Source of the DNA: Fallopia convolvulus
Lineage: Eukaryota > Streptophyta > Magnoliopsida > Caryophyllales > Polygonaceae
DNA: 64,000 nucleotides
Direction of reading: 5' to 3'
Assembly: GCA_964016875.1 (NCBI GenBank)
Contig: OZ024718.1
Coordinates: 7,507,001 to 7,571,000, forward strand
Shown: positions 1-11,050 of the stretch, piece by piece
Position numbering within the stretch: position 1 is the stretch's first letter
Layout of the letters: each line of letters begins with the position of its first letter
The notes under the pieces: model-generated
What the model was told of the DNA's origin: nothing
The model's database searches: none
What the model saw: only the letters and a program-made list of their open reading frames with translations
Program-made: the position numbers and the translations under genes

Positions 1-726
1 TTCCTATGCTTATAATTAATTAAAAATTATAAGAACCATGCCACTACAAGTAATAATCATTTTTACCAAATCTTTACTTTATATGCTTAATTTGTGACAA
101 TTAATTAGTGTTGTTGCATCCACTCACCTTTATATTGCTTCACAAAGAAGTTGTAGGGCAACAGTGAATACACCTAGTGACCTAGATAATGGATTTGAGC
201 CCCTTTTTCCACTTAATTATAAAAAAAGCCCCAAAAGAATTTAAATTGATTGCCTTGTCATTACCCAACGCTCTATAAATTCATCAACACATATTTTTTT
301 TTAACATTTCATTATTATGATTTCGCTGCCCCACCACTAAAAGTGCTCTTAATTTTTTTTTCCATGATCCCTATTTTTTTATTTGGAATAATTAAATTAG
401 TGTATAATGATCTAAGATTAATGAATGTTAATGGTCCACCAATTAACATAACTGTACATACATGTAGCTAAGGACAATATTTTTAAAATGGACTATCATA
501 TTATATGTGGAAATGAATTGTGTATAAAGTACTGTTGATTCACATGTTCTTTATGTATAGTACCAGTACTTTGGATTTGTGTATATTTATTGTATTATTC
601 TTTTGTCTTAATTCCTAATTAATTAAATTGTTAACTCTTACTTTTCTACTCTCCAATTAAAGTACCCAATTTTTATTCTTCTCCCTTGGGCTTTGTTATT
701 CTTCTTGTTTTGTCCTTATGTACATA
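1..726. other. AT-rich intergenic DNA
   Basis: No protein-coding gene or RNA gene is recognisable here. The sequence is strongly AT-rich with short homopolymer runs, and the open frames are short and unlike any family I know. Confidence 0.6.
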
Positions 727-975
727 CTCCCACTGTTTCACAATACATGTTGTTATTAAAGACTTTTTTTTGTTTCAAAATAGATATTTATATACAATTT
801 TTATCCATTTATAGTCATGGAGTATATCCCACATTAATTAAGTACTATACTTCTCCCAAAACAATTATGGGTAATTGAGAGAATAGAAAAAATATTTAAT
901 AGGGGTAATTTGAGAAGAAATTTCCTTAATATGTGTGAAATTTTCTTTAAGAACATGTATTGTGAACAGAGGGAG
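727..975. mobile_element. Stowaway-like MITE
   Basis: The element begins CTCCCACTGTTTCACAATAC and ends with the inverted counterpart, which on the reverse strand reads CTCCCTCTGTTCACAATAC. The inverted similarity continues inward through ACATGTT and a TTAAAGA-like stretch. It is flanked on both sides by TA (725-726 and 976-977), the target duplication of Tc1/mariner-type elements. The 249-bp length, absence of coding capacity and the CTCCCTC terminus fit a non-autonomous Stowaway element. Confidence 0.8.
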
Positions 976-1532
976 TATTAAACAGTTTTAGTTACTATTG
1001 TCAAAAAATACTACTTTTTTTTTGTGTGTGTCAAATATATAGTATTTTTCTTATGAGTGTACATATTAAAAAACATTTTTTATAATATATTTTAAAAATA
1101 TATGATAAGAAAACTTAATTAAGAAATTAAATCTAGAATCCAATTTATTATTGAGGAGACTAACATAATATATTTAAAAAATAGTCTTATAAATGTCTCA
1201 TCATATACTTTAATTCAATATAATTTGGTTGGTTAACAAATGACTATGCATTTGAGAAGTATATATACTAATTTCAATATTAAGACTATTTATGATATTT
1301 CTAGTAGACTAGAGAAATGATGAAGTTGGCCATAAAAAAAGAAGAAGCATGTAAGTATGTAACATATGTGCTAAAAATAAATATGAGACATAATTAACAT
1401 AAATTTTTGCTTAATTTTCCTAAGATATTTAACTTTGTGAATTGTATGATAATTTTGATTTTAATTGGCTCCACATATAATAAAATCAAATTACAATATC
1501 ATGGATGCCCAAAAAGCATATAAGTGGTTCAA
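976..1532. other. AT-rich intergenic DNA
   Basis: Nothing recognisable: AT-rich, no convincing open frame and no clear repeat structure. Confidence 0.5.
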
Positions 1533-2876
1533 TCTACTATATATATAAAAGTAATAAGGTTTGAAACCACCACATTGCGCCACATCATCTTTTGCCACAT
1601 GTCATTTCTAAAATGCGCCACATCAGATTTTGACACATGTCAACTCCTCATTAATTCATATAAATTATACAAATAAATTGGTAGTTTTGGAAACAAAACT
1701 TATGAATTCAAATATTAGATTTGTAAGTTTTAATATCATCCAATATTTTAGAAAGAATCCAAATTATAATTTTGGAAATTTCTAACATATTTAATTAAAC
1801 GTTAATTTCTATAAAAAAAAATATAAAAAAAATCATGGTGGCTTTTTTAAAACTAGATTAGATTTAATCTACTATATAAAAACCAACTAGATTCCTTAAA
1901 TAATCTTAGAAGATTAAATTTAAAGATTATTCATTCCTTAAATATTTATTAAAGATTTTATTCTTGATAAGCACATCAGATACAAATTTTTTGATTCTTT
2001 ATATATTCCTTAAAGATTATCCATGAGTTGATATTTTGGTTCCTATTATTTTAATTTTTGTTATAAAATAGATAGCTTCAATAGCATATTTTTTATTTAA
2101 AATATGTAAAAGATTTTGGTGAAGATTATACCAAATTAAAATAAAAAAAAGATAATACCAAACTAAAATCGTGGATTTCAAAACTACAAAATCGTGTTTT
2201 AAATATTAAAAAAATATAAAACAAAAATATATAAAAAAGATATACCAAAATGGATAAGATATTACCAAACTAAAATATAGAAAATACTTTTTTTCTATAA
2301 CATCTTACAAATAATTAGATTAATATTTAAACAAAGTATAATCATCCAGTATGATATTGATAATTAATTTTATTTTAAATGAGAGATGATATTCTTTTTT
2401 TAATTTATAAAATCGTTAATTACACTATTTTAAATTACCATTGTTTAGATTACAAGTTTAAAATTATGTTCAAATTGGTAAAATTTGAAATAATCTACCT
2501 TATCAAGCTTGAGATTATAATTGCAAGTTATCTCTTCAAACCTACACATATTCATATATACTTTATTTCATTTTGTACCAAGTTCTCAACCGTTAATTTT
2601 TTTTATTAATCCGTTACACAAAAAATTCACATTATTTTTTGTAATTTACTAGCCTTTGTTCATGTTAATATATTTTATAACAATTAATGTCGATCCATTT
2701 TCATCAACTATGTAATATATAATATTAAAGTTGTAACATATTATGGCACATGGTGAATTCACATTCCACCTCATTTATCATGTCACGTCATCTAGCGATA
2801 TTTATTTAAAACCAAATATTAGAACAAAAAATTATAAAATAAGAAAATGCTATATAATTTTCCATTTATTACTCAA

Positions 2877-2923
<47 letters not shown>

Positions 2924-3940
2924 ATTTGCTCCGTGTAATATTTGGAAAGATAATTGAATATATTAATATACTTTTATCATTCTTTCAACTATTTTTTAAA
3001 TTATATGGAGTATTATTTAAGTGTAATTTTTTTTACCGGACATTTGCAACAAAAAATGTGACAAAAATAAATGTCAATAATTAAGGGGTAAGAAATAACA
3101 ATCAAAATAACAACATATTATATATAAATTTGACTACTACTGTAAGAGATATTACACGTATAGAGACACATAATTAATGGTTGAATTTCTTATGTCATAT
3201 ATAACCTTTGTTATATGTATAAGAGATGTAATCCAATTAAGCTAGATGTTGATTGTTTGTATAAATAAAAAATATAGTTTTTATTATTATGTTGCATTAA
3301 AATTACACGTATTTTTAATATATTCATATATGTATGAATAAGCCATTGTGTCTTCATCACATGTTTTGGGTAGGAAATAAAGCCGTCAAATTAAGTCGTC
3401 TCATTTTAACCACATGTCGTTCCCACATTAATCCACCTAATTTTTGTCACATATCACAGGTAAGAGATAAGGACATGCACCATATTAAGTCGCCTCATTT
3501 TTTCCATGTATCTTTTTCATGTTAATTCACCTCATTTTTTTGTCACATGTATCGGTAAGAAATAAGGTCACCACATTAAGTCATCTCATTTTTCCTGTCA
3601 CTCCTCCGTAAGCCACCTCATTTAAAATATTGGACCTTGCGTTACTTATAAAATTGATTAAAAAAATTATTATTTTAATTAAATAAAATTTACGTTCAAA
3701 TATTTTTATCAAATTTTGTTAAATGTTGGTTGATCATCATATTCAATTTGTAGGTCGTACTTAATTCATTTTTGTATTTAATATTAGTATAGTATATGTA
3801 TAAGGACATTTTATTTTGTATAATTAGTCTATTAATATGACTATGCATTGAATCAATATGCAAATTAAATGATACATTTTTTATATAAAATTTAAATAAA
3901 ACTTTAACAAGATCTGCGCATGCGCGGGTACTCACGCTAG
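1533..3940 (+). mobile_element. Non-autonomous Helitron (Helitron-D)
   Basis: The 5' end reads TCTACTATATATATAAAAGT directly after an A. The 3' end is CTAG directly before a T. About 12 bases upstream of CTAG is a GC-rich hairpin with the palindrome GCGCATGCGC (3916-3925). These are the Helitron hallmarks: TC at the 5' end, hairpin plus CTRR at the 3' end, insertion between A and T, and no target duplication. The first ~100 bases, including the CCACCAC and TTGCGCCAC phrases, are shared with the Helitron at 23995-25813. No Rep/helicase is encoded. A second Helitron-like start (TCTACTATATAAAAACC) lies at 1868, so the element may be chimeric. Internal open frames are short and unrecognised. Confidence 0.75.
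2880..2921. repeat. (TA)n microsatellite
   Basis: An uninterrupted run of about 21 AT/TA dinucleotides inside the Helitron at 1533-3940. It creates the low-complexity YIYIYI stretch in a spurious open frame. Confidence 0.95.
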
Positions 3941-4623
3941 TTCCAACAAAACCAACACAATTGTAATGACATATAAATAGAGAAATGTTAGTTGCCTTTT
4001 TAGTTGAGTAATACGCTTGATTAATGAAATCTTTTCATTAACATAAAACTATTAAATGAAAATGATACTTGAATCTCTCTCGTTGAATTATTGGCCTATA
4101 CACGACAAATTTATATAGTACATATATTTCGATTTAAGGATACCACAAAATAAAATATACAGTACAAGTATTGGTTATTGTTTTGTTCACTTTTATTTCA
4201 CAAATACATTAGGACTGTATAAAATAAAATACAGAAGTAGTACGTACTATATAGTATAAGTTAATTAATTAAATGCACATACATCTACTTGCACGATAAA
4301 ATGCAGAAATAGTACATACTATCATGGCATGACAAGTAAAAAGGGCTCCCCGCTCCTCCTCTAAAAACCACCATTACTCGCAAGAGAAATTGAACTCTCA
4401 AACTCAAAAATCCGACTCTGAATTTTCCACCATTCTCACAAAGATTCCTCCTTCCGATCTCCGGCATGGCAATTCACCGGAGCTTCCTCCTCCGGCGGCC
4501 TCCGCCGGCGAGCAATTAACTCCCTCCTCACGTATCGGAATCAGCATCCATACAATCGGAAACAGCTCATCTGCTCAAATTTCAAGCTCCGTTCTTGAAA
4601 CTAAATATCCGGTAGTGTGTTGT
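3941..4623 (+). promoter_or_regulatory. Upstream region and probable 5' leader with short uORFs
   Basis: This stretch separates the Helitron from the first in-frame ATG of the gene at 4624. From about 4340 the composition switches to CT-rich and then GC-rich, as in a plant 5' leader. A 17-codon upstream ORF lies at 4466-4519 (ATG to TAA), out of frame with the main gene. Two shorter ATG-started frames lie around 4324 and 4329. The main frame stays open without an ATG back to a stop at 4330. I could not identify a confident TATA box or transcription start. Confidence 0.45.
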
Positions 4624-6993
4624 ATGGTGGCAGGCAACGGGAACACATCGACGCCGACCTCGGCGATGGAGACCTCCTCCTTCTCCCCGCCGCCGACGGC
4701 GGAGGAGGCGACGGCGAAGGCCATCCACAAGCGCTACGAGGGCCTCGTAATGGTACGGAACAAGGCGGTGAGGGGAAAGGGCGCCTGGTATTGGGCCCAC
4801 CTGGAGCCGCTCCTCGTCACCAGCAACGACACCGGACTTCCGAAGGCGGTCAAGCTCAAGTGCTGCCTCTGCGACACCCTCTTCTCCGCCTCCAATCCAT
4901 CCCGGACGGCCTCCGAACACTTAAAGAGAGGAACTTGCCCTAATTTCTCCTCCTCCTCCTCTCAACAACAGCCCTCCTCCACTTCCCCTCGCCCCATTTC
5001 CTCCGTTTCCCCCAATTCGATCCCCCCGCCGGAGAATTCTCCGGCCAACCACCGCAAACGGAGCTCCTCCTCCTCAATTCCGTCCTCCTCCTACAACGTT
5101 TCGCCCCTTTCGATAATCGATCCTTCTAGATACTGTCACGAGGTGGTCAACTCGCCGTCCCCGACTCCGATTCAGTCGCTGGTGTCGCCCAAGCAGCAAC
5201 ACAACAGCCAGCAGCTCCAGCAACACCAGCATTTGGTGTTGTCAGGTGGCAAGGAGGATCTGGGTCCTCTGGCTATGCTTGAGGACAGTGTCAAGAGGCT
5301 TAGGAGCCCCAAAACCTCTCCTGGCCCTCCATTGAGTAAGACCCAGATTGAATTCGCACTTGATTGCTTGTCTGGTTGGGTCTATGAGTCGTTCGGGTCG
5401 GTTTCGTTTTCGAGCCTGGAGCATCCCAATTTCAAGCTTTTTCTGAACCAGGTGGGTCTCCCATCTGTTTCAAGAAGAGAGCTTTCTGGGTCAAGGCTTG
5501 ATTCCAAGTACAAAGAGGCCATGGGAGAGGCCGAGGCCAGGATTAGAGATGCCAAGTTCTTCCAAATTGCTTGTGATGGGTTGGTGATGAATGATGAGAG
5601 TTTGGTCAATTTGACGGTCAACCTTCCCAATGGTACAAGTGTGTTTAAGAAGGCGGTTTTAACAGGAGGCTGCTCTCAGGTGCCTTCAAAGTATGCAGAG
5701 GAGGTCTTGTGGGAGACAATTGGTGATGTGTGTGAGAGTTCTGTGCAGGAGTGTGTGGGGATTGTTGCAGACAGGTTCAAGAACAAGGCGCTACGGAATT
5801 TGGAGAGCCAGCATCAATGGATGGTGAATCTTTGCTGTCAGTATCAAGGGCTGTTGAGCTTGATCAAGGACTTTTACAGGGAGCTTCCTCTGTTTGTTCA
5901 TGTCGCTGACAACTGTCGAAAGATCGCGGCTTTTGTTAACAACAAGACCCATGTGAGGAACAGCTTCAAGAAGCACCAGGTTCATGAGTATGGTCACTCT
6001 GGGCTGCTCAGATTGTGCTCTATTGAAAACACAAGGGTCAATTTTGAGCTTGTGTTTTGTATGGTGGAGGACATTTTGGGGTCATCTAGAGCACTCCAGA
6101 GTTTACTTTTAGATGAGTCTTATAAGGTCATTTCCATGGAGGATCCGGAAGCAAGGGAGTTTGGGGAGATGGTTAGGGACGTCGGGTTCTGGAATGATCT
6201 AGAAGCGGTTCGGTCCATTGTGAAGATGATCAAGGACTTGGCTCATGAGGTTGAAACCGAACGACCTCTTGTTGGCCAATGTCTTCTTTTATGGGATGAG
6301 CTGAGGACCAAGATCAAGAATTGGTGTGTCAAATTCCGCATCTCAGAAGGAATTGTCGAGAAGATTCTAGAAAGGCGGTTCAAGAAGAACTACCATCCAG
6401 CTTGGGCTGCAGCTTATATTCTAGACCCTTTGTACTTGATAAGGGATGGAAGTGGGAAGTACTTGCCACCATTCAAGAACTTGACACCAAACCAAGAAAA
6501 GGATGTCGATAAGCTTATAACCTGGTTGGTGTCCAAAGACGAAGCCCACATTGCGTTAATGGAGCTAATGAAATGGAGATCCGAGGGGCTTGATCCTGTT
6601 TATGCTCAAGCTGTGCAGTTAAAGCAGAGGGATCAGATTACAGGGAAAATGAAGATTGCTAATCCTCAAAGTAGTAGGCTTGTTTGGGAGACATACTTAA
6701 CCGAGTTCAAGGCGTTGGGGAAAGTGGCGGTTAGGCTGATTTTCCTTCATGCCACATCACGCGGGTTTAAGTGTAACCCGACTTTCTTGAGATGGATTCA
6801 GTCGGTTGGGCAATCAAGGGCGGGTTTGGAGAAGGCGCAAAAGATGATCTTTATTGCAGCAAACTCAAAGCTTGAGAGGAGGGATTTTACAAGTGAGGAA
6901 GAGAAGGATGCAGAGATGTTTGTTGCATCATCAGCTAATGGTGATCAAGATGATGTGTTGAATGATGTGTTTGCTGATGCATCCTCAATGTAG
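4624..6993 (+). CDS. hAT-like BED zinc-finger protein (domesticated transposase-like), single exon
   Basis: An uninterrupted 789-residue frame with no introns. I start it at 4624 because this is the first in-frame ATG; the frame is open further upstream but only from a TTG. Residues ~25-105 hold a BED-type finger: a W-rich lead (KGAWYWAHLEPLL), then CCLC and an H/C pair (EHLKRGTC). A Ser/Pro/Gln-rich linker follows (~105-235). After that comes a long region (~240-700) resembling hAT transposases in layout, for example FFQIACDGL and YHPAWAAAYILDPLYL. The tail is acidic. It resembles the plant family that includes Arabidopsis At1g12380/At1g62870, proteins of unknown function derived from hAT elements. 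The clean frame, coding bias and lack of flanking terminal repeats argue for a host gene, probably nuclear and DNA-binding. The biochemical role is not known from the sequence. Confidence 0.85.
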   Translation: MVAGNGNTSTPTSAMETSSFSPPPTAEEATAKAIHKRYEGLVMVRNKAVRGKGAWYWAHLEPLLVTSNDTGLPKAVKLKCCLCDTLFSASNPSRTASEHLKRGTCPNFSSSSSQQQPSSTSPRPISSVSPNSIPPPENSPANHRKRSSSSSIPSSSYNVSPLSIIDPSRYCHEVVNSPSPTPIQSLVSPKQQHNSQQLQQHQHLVLSGGKEDLGPLAMLEDSVKRLRSPKTSPGPPLSKTQIEFALDCLSGWVYESFGSVSFSSLEHPNFKLFLNQVGLPSVSRRELSGSRLDSKYKEAMGEAEARIRDAKFFQIACDGLVMNDESLVNLTVNLPNGTSVFKKAVLTGGCSQVPSKYAEEVLWETIGDVCESSVQECVGIVADRFKNKALRNLESQHQWMVNLCCQYQGLLSLIKDFYRELPLFVHVADNCRKIAAFVNNKTHVRNSFKKHQVHEYGHSGLLRLCSIENTRVNFELVFCMVEDILGSSRALQSLLLDESYKVISMEDPEAREFGEMVRDVGFWNDLEAVRSIVKMIKDLAHEVETERPLVGQCLLLWDELRTKIKNWCVKFRISEGIVEKILERRFKKNYHPAWAAAYILDPLYLIRDGSGKYLPPFKNLTPNQEKDVDKLITWLVSKDEAHIALMELMKWRSEGLDPVYAQAVQLKQRDQITGKMKIANPQSSRLVWETYLTEFKALGKVAVRLIFLHATSRGFKCNPTFLRWIQSVGQSRAGLEKAQKMIFIAANSKLERRDFTSEEEKDAEMFVASSANGDQDDVLNDVFADASSM

Positions 6994-7453
6994 TAACAAA
7001 AGAAGAAGCCAAAAAGATTTAATTTTTAATTCTTGATAGGATTATTATTATTATTATTATTATTAATATATCTTGTAGAATTTATTGGATTCTTTTTTCA
7101 TGATTTTTTGTCTTGATTTCCTCCCTTTGTATTGCTTTTTTTTGTTCTTACAATAGGAATTAAGACTCCATTAGGGTACCCATGTGATGAAAAAAGGGGA
7201 GCTACTACATTGCTAGGGTATTGAAAATTTTTGTATGTATTCTTGTTGTTGGAGGAGCTCCTTCATGTATCTTATCCAAATTGTCTCTTAATTGATGAGA
7301 TCTCTCTTCTTAACAATGTCATGTGATTGTTGAAAGCAAGTTCCTTCATTCTTGCTAAGTTGAAAATTGTGTATGGTTTGATCTTGAAAGAATCTCCCAT
7401 TTTTGCATGAGTGTGTAAAGTGCCATAAAGATGAGGTTTTCATTTTTAAAACT
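6994..7453 (+). other. 3' UTR and downstream region of the hAT-like gene
   Basis: AT-rich sequence directly after the TAG stop, with a (TTA)n tract near 7046-7063. It is probably 3' UTR, but I see no single decisive polyadenylation signal. No further gene is recognisable. Confidence 0.4.
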
Positions 7454-7582
7454 TTAGTGTTGGCAGGATCTTGGGTCTTTCGAGTGTACCCTCTTCCCTT
7501 GAGCAGGGGTACCCCCATCTTGACCCCTCAGAATTTACAGCGGAACCTCATTGAGTCAATGTTGTTATTAGTGTTGGCAGGA
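7454..7582. mobile_element. Short retroposon-like insertion with 15-bp target duplication
   Basis: A 99-bp segment (7469-7567) is flanked by the perfect direct repeat TTAGTGTTGGCAGGA (7454-7468 and 7568-7582). The inserted piece ends in a short TTG/GTT-type tail (AATGTTGTTAT). It resembles 21388-21497: both contain a TCGAGTG-ACCC phrase, a CCCATCTT phrase, then CAG and ATTT phrases, and end with TCAATGTTGTT. A long variable target duplication plus a simple-sequence 3' tail fits a target-primed retroposon, either a SINE or the 3' scrap of an RTE-type LINE. No A/B boxes are visible in this copy. Confidence 0.6.
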
Positions 7583-8784
7583 ACAATGCATAGTGCTAAA
7601 AAACACACTAGTTTTTTTTTCCAAGTGCATGATCATTGAAGAAGAAAACACTTGCAAAAAAGGCATCCCATCTACCAAACAAAGCTCAATCTTGAAGAGC
7701 TTTTTCGGGTCAGAAATCGTCGTCTTTTCCCCATTCGCAATCCTTGATGAAACCAGTCAGATTATGTGCAGGCAACATGCTGAATCATATCTCTTACAAA
7801 GGAAATGAGAAGCAACAAGAAAACCTAGCTTTATTTTTTCTAGCTGGAGAAGCACTTTGTTGGAATTTCAATTTGTTACATGTTTTCTTCAATCTCATCC
7901 GATCCATATCTTCTGGCTTTTGTGTCTCTTTAGAAACCCCACCATATGTGAAAGAAGTGGTGGTCAATCCCCTTTGAAACTTTTTTTTAAAATTTGTAGT
8001 TAGAACCTTGTCTTTCAACGCTCTCTAAGGTAGCTTTATAGCATTTGCTTTTTCAAGGAGTGGCCTATGTTAAAAAGTTTTTCACCTGGTGAACTTACCA
8101 AATATGTGTCTAACGACCATGGTAAATTCCTTGCCACTTACCTAGCTAGGTGTAAAGCGGGAAAGAAATTATCTAGGGACCTATTTCAATTCATATCATC
8201 TTTTCCGTGACTAAAGTATTAAGTATGTTAATTATACATTTGCAAACATCCTCTAAATTGATAAGTGTGATCATATATCATGAAATTGAGGAATAAATTG
8301 TCTAATTTATGATTACTCTTCTTATTGTCAATTGATTTTAGGATGGAATTACATGACTTATGTGATAAACCTGTTGTGCATGCGCGTTAGGAAGGTCTCC
8401 CTCCGTCTTTATTGCCCCTCGGACTTTGATCTGGTATCATCTTCTTCTTCGTTGTGTGTAAATATTTGAAAGGCAATTAGTAAGAAAAAGAGTGACATGA
8501 TGATGAGTAGAAAGGACGACAAGGCCTTATACAAGAATCATTGGGCCTCCCAAGGCTCAAAGTTATTGAAAATATTGCTCTACTTATCATTATTATCTTT
8601 CTTTTCGATGTGAATGCTACTATATATGTGGCTACCTTCTTTTGTACGTAGTATTTGTTGTTTTATAATAATTTTGTATGTTAATTATCTAGTCTTCTAT
8701 AATCACATGAGACATGTGTTTGTACAGTGTATATAGTATGTGTTGTGTGTATAAATGATTAGCAAGATACCCAATATATATTAC
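7583..8784. other. Intergenic DNA without recognisable genes
   Basis: Open frames here are short and have no family resemblance. A CTCCCTCCGTC phrase near 8398 looks like a Stowaway terminus, but no partner end was found. Confidence 0.4.
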
Positions 8785-8787
8785 TAT

Positions 8788-8960
8788 GAGTGCGTTTGGA
8801 TAAACTTTGCTGATAAGTTACTTATAAGTTTTTTGTGCTGATAAGTTACTTAAAGTGAATTGTGCTGATAAGTAAAAACTTATTTCTGATGCTGATAAGT
8901 AGAAACTTATTTCTGCTGTAAGCAAGTGGTGTTCGGTTGGAGGATTTGCTTATTTTTAAA
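8788..8960. repeat. Left terminal and subterminal repeats of the Harbinger element
   Basis: After the terminal GAGTGCGTTTGG comes a series of near-identical GCTGATAAGTTACTT / GCTGATAAGTAGAAACTT units, several in inverted orientation (AAGTTACTTATAAG). The opposite end (about 15540-15728) carries GCTTATAAGT-type units in the complementary orientation. Clustered subterminal motifs are typical recognition sites for PIF/Harbinger proteins. Confidence 0.65.
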
Positions 8961-9450
8961 AGGTAATAAATGAAAGGTCAAAATTGCCCTTAAAAAAATT
9001 AAAATATTACCCACCATATATAAACCCTCTTATGAAAACCCTAGCCCCTCTTTTCTCATTATCCCCCATTAGCCTCCATCTTGTTGCTCCCAACCCCAAC
9101 ACTCACGACAATTCATTTCCGGCGTTCTCCTTGGCGGTCCAGCGACGGCGGTCCGGCGCAGTGCGGCTGGTGGTCCGGCGCGAGTGTGCGGTGATCCGGC
9201 TAGGTGTTGGTGGTCTGGCTAGGTGGTCTGCGTTCGTCCCCACTCCCTCTTGTTTGTAGGTATGAATTTCTCCTCTTGCTCTCCTTCCTCTAAATTTCCC
9301 AATTGGGTAGACAAATTTTGGGTTTTTACAATTATTGATACCTATTTTTTGAGTGACATTCCAATTGTTCATACCCATTTTTTTTTGTCAAATTAGGTTT
9401 TTTACAATTGGGGGAAAGTATCAACTCCAATTGCTCAACTAATTTGACAA

Positions 9451-10825
9451 CGATGCCGCCGGTAAGCTAATTTGTAGCAATATTGAGTTCATTATCATTC
9501 TTTGTATGACAAATTTGGTATTAGATGTATTTGTCTTGCACTTAGATTTGTTTAATTCAATGCTCCTTTTGATTTAAAATGTATTCTTTGCTTCATTGTT
9601 ATTCTTGCTGTGAATTATAGAAGGAGAAAATTACTAAGAGGAATGTGTCATTCAAATGGGATGATGACTTGACCACTCTTTTGCTAAGGATTTGTCAAGA
9701 TATGAAAAAAAAATGGTTATGGTCAAGCATTCAATTGGACCGATATAGTGAAAGTGTTTAAGGAAAAAACAGGACATCTTTTGACTTGGAAGACTGCAAG
9801 GAACAAGTTTGAGCATGTTAAGAAATTTTGGCGGACATGGGATTATTTGAAGAATAATGAGACTGGATGTGGATGGGATGAAAAGCTGAACACGGTTGAA
9901 GCTGATGCAGCTTGGTGGGATAAGAAAATCAAGGTTAGTTTTGAATTTCACAAGTTCTTATGTTAAAGTCTTGTTACATTACATTCCCTTCTAGTTAATT
10001 GATTGTGATTCTGGATTTTATTTATAGGTTAAGCCTGAGTATAGGAAATTTCGTAAGGGAGTGGCCCATGAAACTATTGATTTGTGGATTGAGGTGTTTG
10101 GTGGAATTGTAGCAACGGGAAAACATTGTGTTGCACCGAATATGGATCCAAGTGCAATCCCTATTGATGATGGAGATGATGGTGGTGATGATGAAGAAGC
10201 TGATTGGGAAGAAGAGTTGGATGACTTTGGAGTCACTCCGCTATCTACTCCTTTGAATGTGGATGCTACTCCTCCTACTGGGTTTGACATGAGTGGCTTG
10301 AATGTGGATGGTACTCCAAGTGGGATTGACATGAGTGGATTCAATGTGGATGGTACTTATGAGGATGTCCTGAATTCGGCCCATGAATTTGTAACTAGTG
10401 GTGTCAATGTTAGTCAGGCAAACACAAAAAAGAAGCAAACAGTTGAACATTCCCCTACATTCCCTGGCACTAAGCGGAAAGAAAAGAAGCATTCAAGTGG
10501 GAAAGGAGTAACATACAAAGACCACATGGAATTGATGGGCCATGCAAGTCTAAAGCTATGTTCCTGGATTGATGAAGATCAGGCCTCGTCGCAACCAAAG
10601 AAGGGGAGAAAGCACCATGATCTAGATGATGCTTTGCCTGTTATTGAGGAGATGGTCGAAAAGGGGGTTATAGCTGAGGGAGGAGATTTGTGGTGCATAG
10701 CCATGGAAGAAGTTTTGAATGTGGATAACCGTGAGCTGTTCATGAGGATGAAGTCCGACTTTGCTAGGACATCTTGGTTGGAATTCCGTCTTAAGGCCAA
10801 AAACAACGCGTCAAAATCTTCTTAG
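9451..10825 (+). pseudogene. Harbinger ORF1: Myb/SANT-like DNA-binding accessory protein (one-base frameshift)
   Basis: Three exons can be read: 9451-9459 (Met-Pro-Pro, then GTAAGC), 9621-9933 (donor GTTAGT) and 10028-10825. The protein begins with a Myb/SANT-like domain (FKWDDDLTTLLLRI, then FNWTDIVKVF, ARNKFEHVKKFWRTW and GWDEKLNTV). An acidic stretch follows, with an imperfect DMSGxNVDGT repeat (~10270-10350), then a basic region. The C-terminus (MEEVLNVDNRELF) is typical of this family. Such proteins help Harbinger transposases enter the nucleus and bind element ends. After CQDMKK the run of nine A's at 9704-9712 would need eight to stay in frame, so the gene is broken as sequenced. This could be a real mutation or a homopolymer sequencing error. 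Confidence 0.75.
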
Positions 10826-11050
10826 ACCATCTTGTTTCTTCTTTTCAATTTGTGGATTGTTATGTTTGGATTTGGAGAATGGTCTCCATGTATTGTACTA
10901 TGTCGGATTTGGGTTTGATGTGTGTGTGTTGGGATATTGTTGGCTTTGGATTTCGATTTCGGATTATGTCCTACACATTTGTTGGTTTGTTTATGTTGTT
11001 TGTTTGTTTATGTTGTTTGTGGATTGTTATGTTTGTTTGCATATTGCTTA

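Noticed and set aside
4390..4623. N-terminal extension of the hAT-like protein from a TTG at 4390
   Set aside because: There is no ATG in this part. A plant gene should start at the first in-frame ATG (4624), so I kept the extension only as a question.
4582..4920. Antisense and alternate-frame ORFs in the GC-rich start of the hAT-like gene
   Set aside because: GC-rich codon bias keeps other frames open; the Arg/Gly-rich translations are typical shadows.
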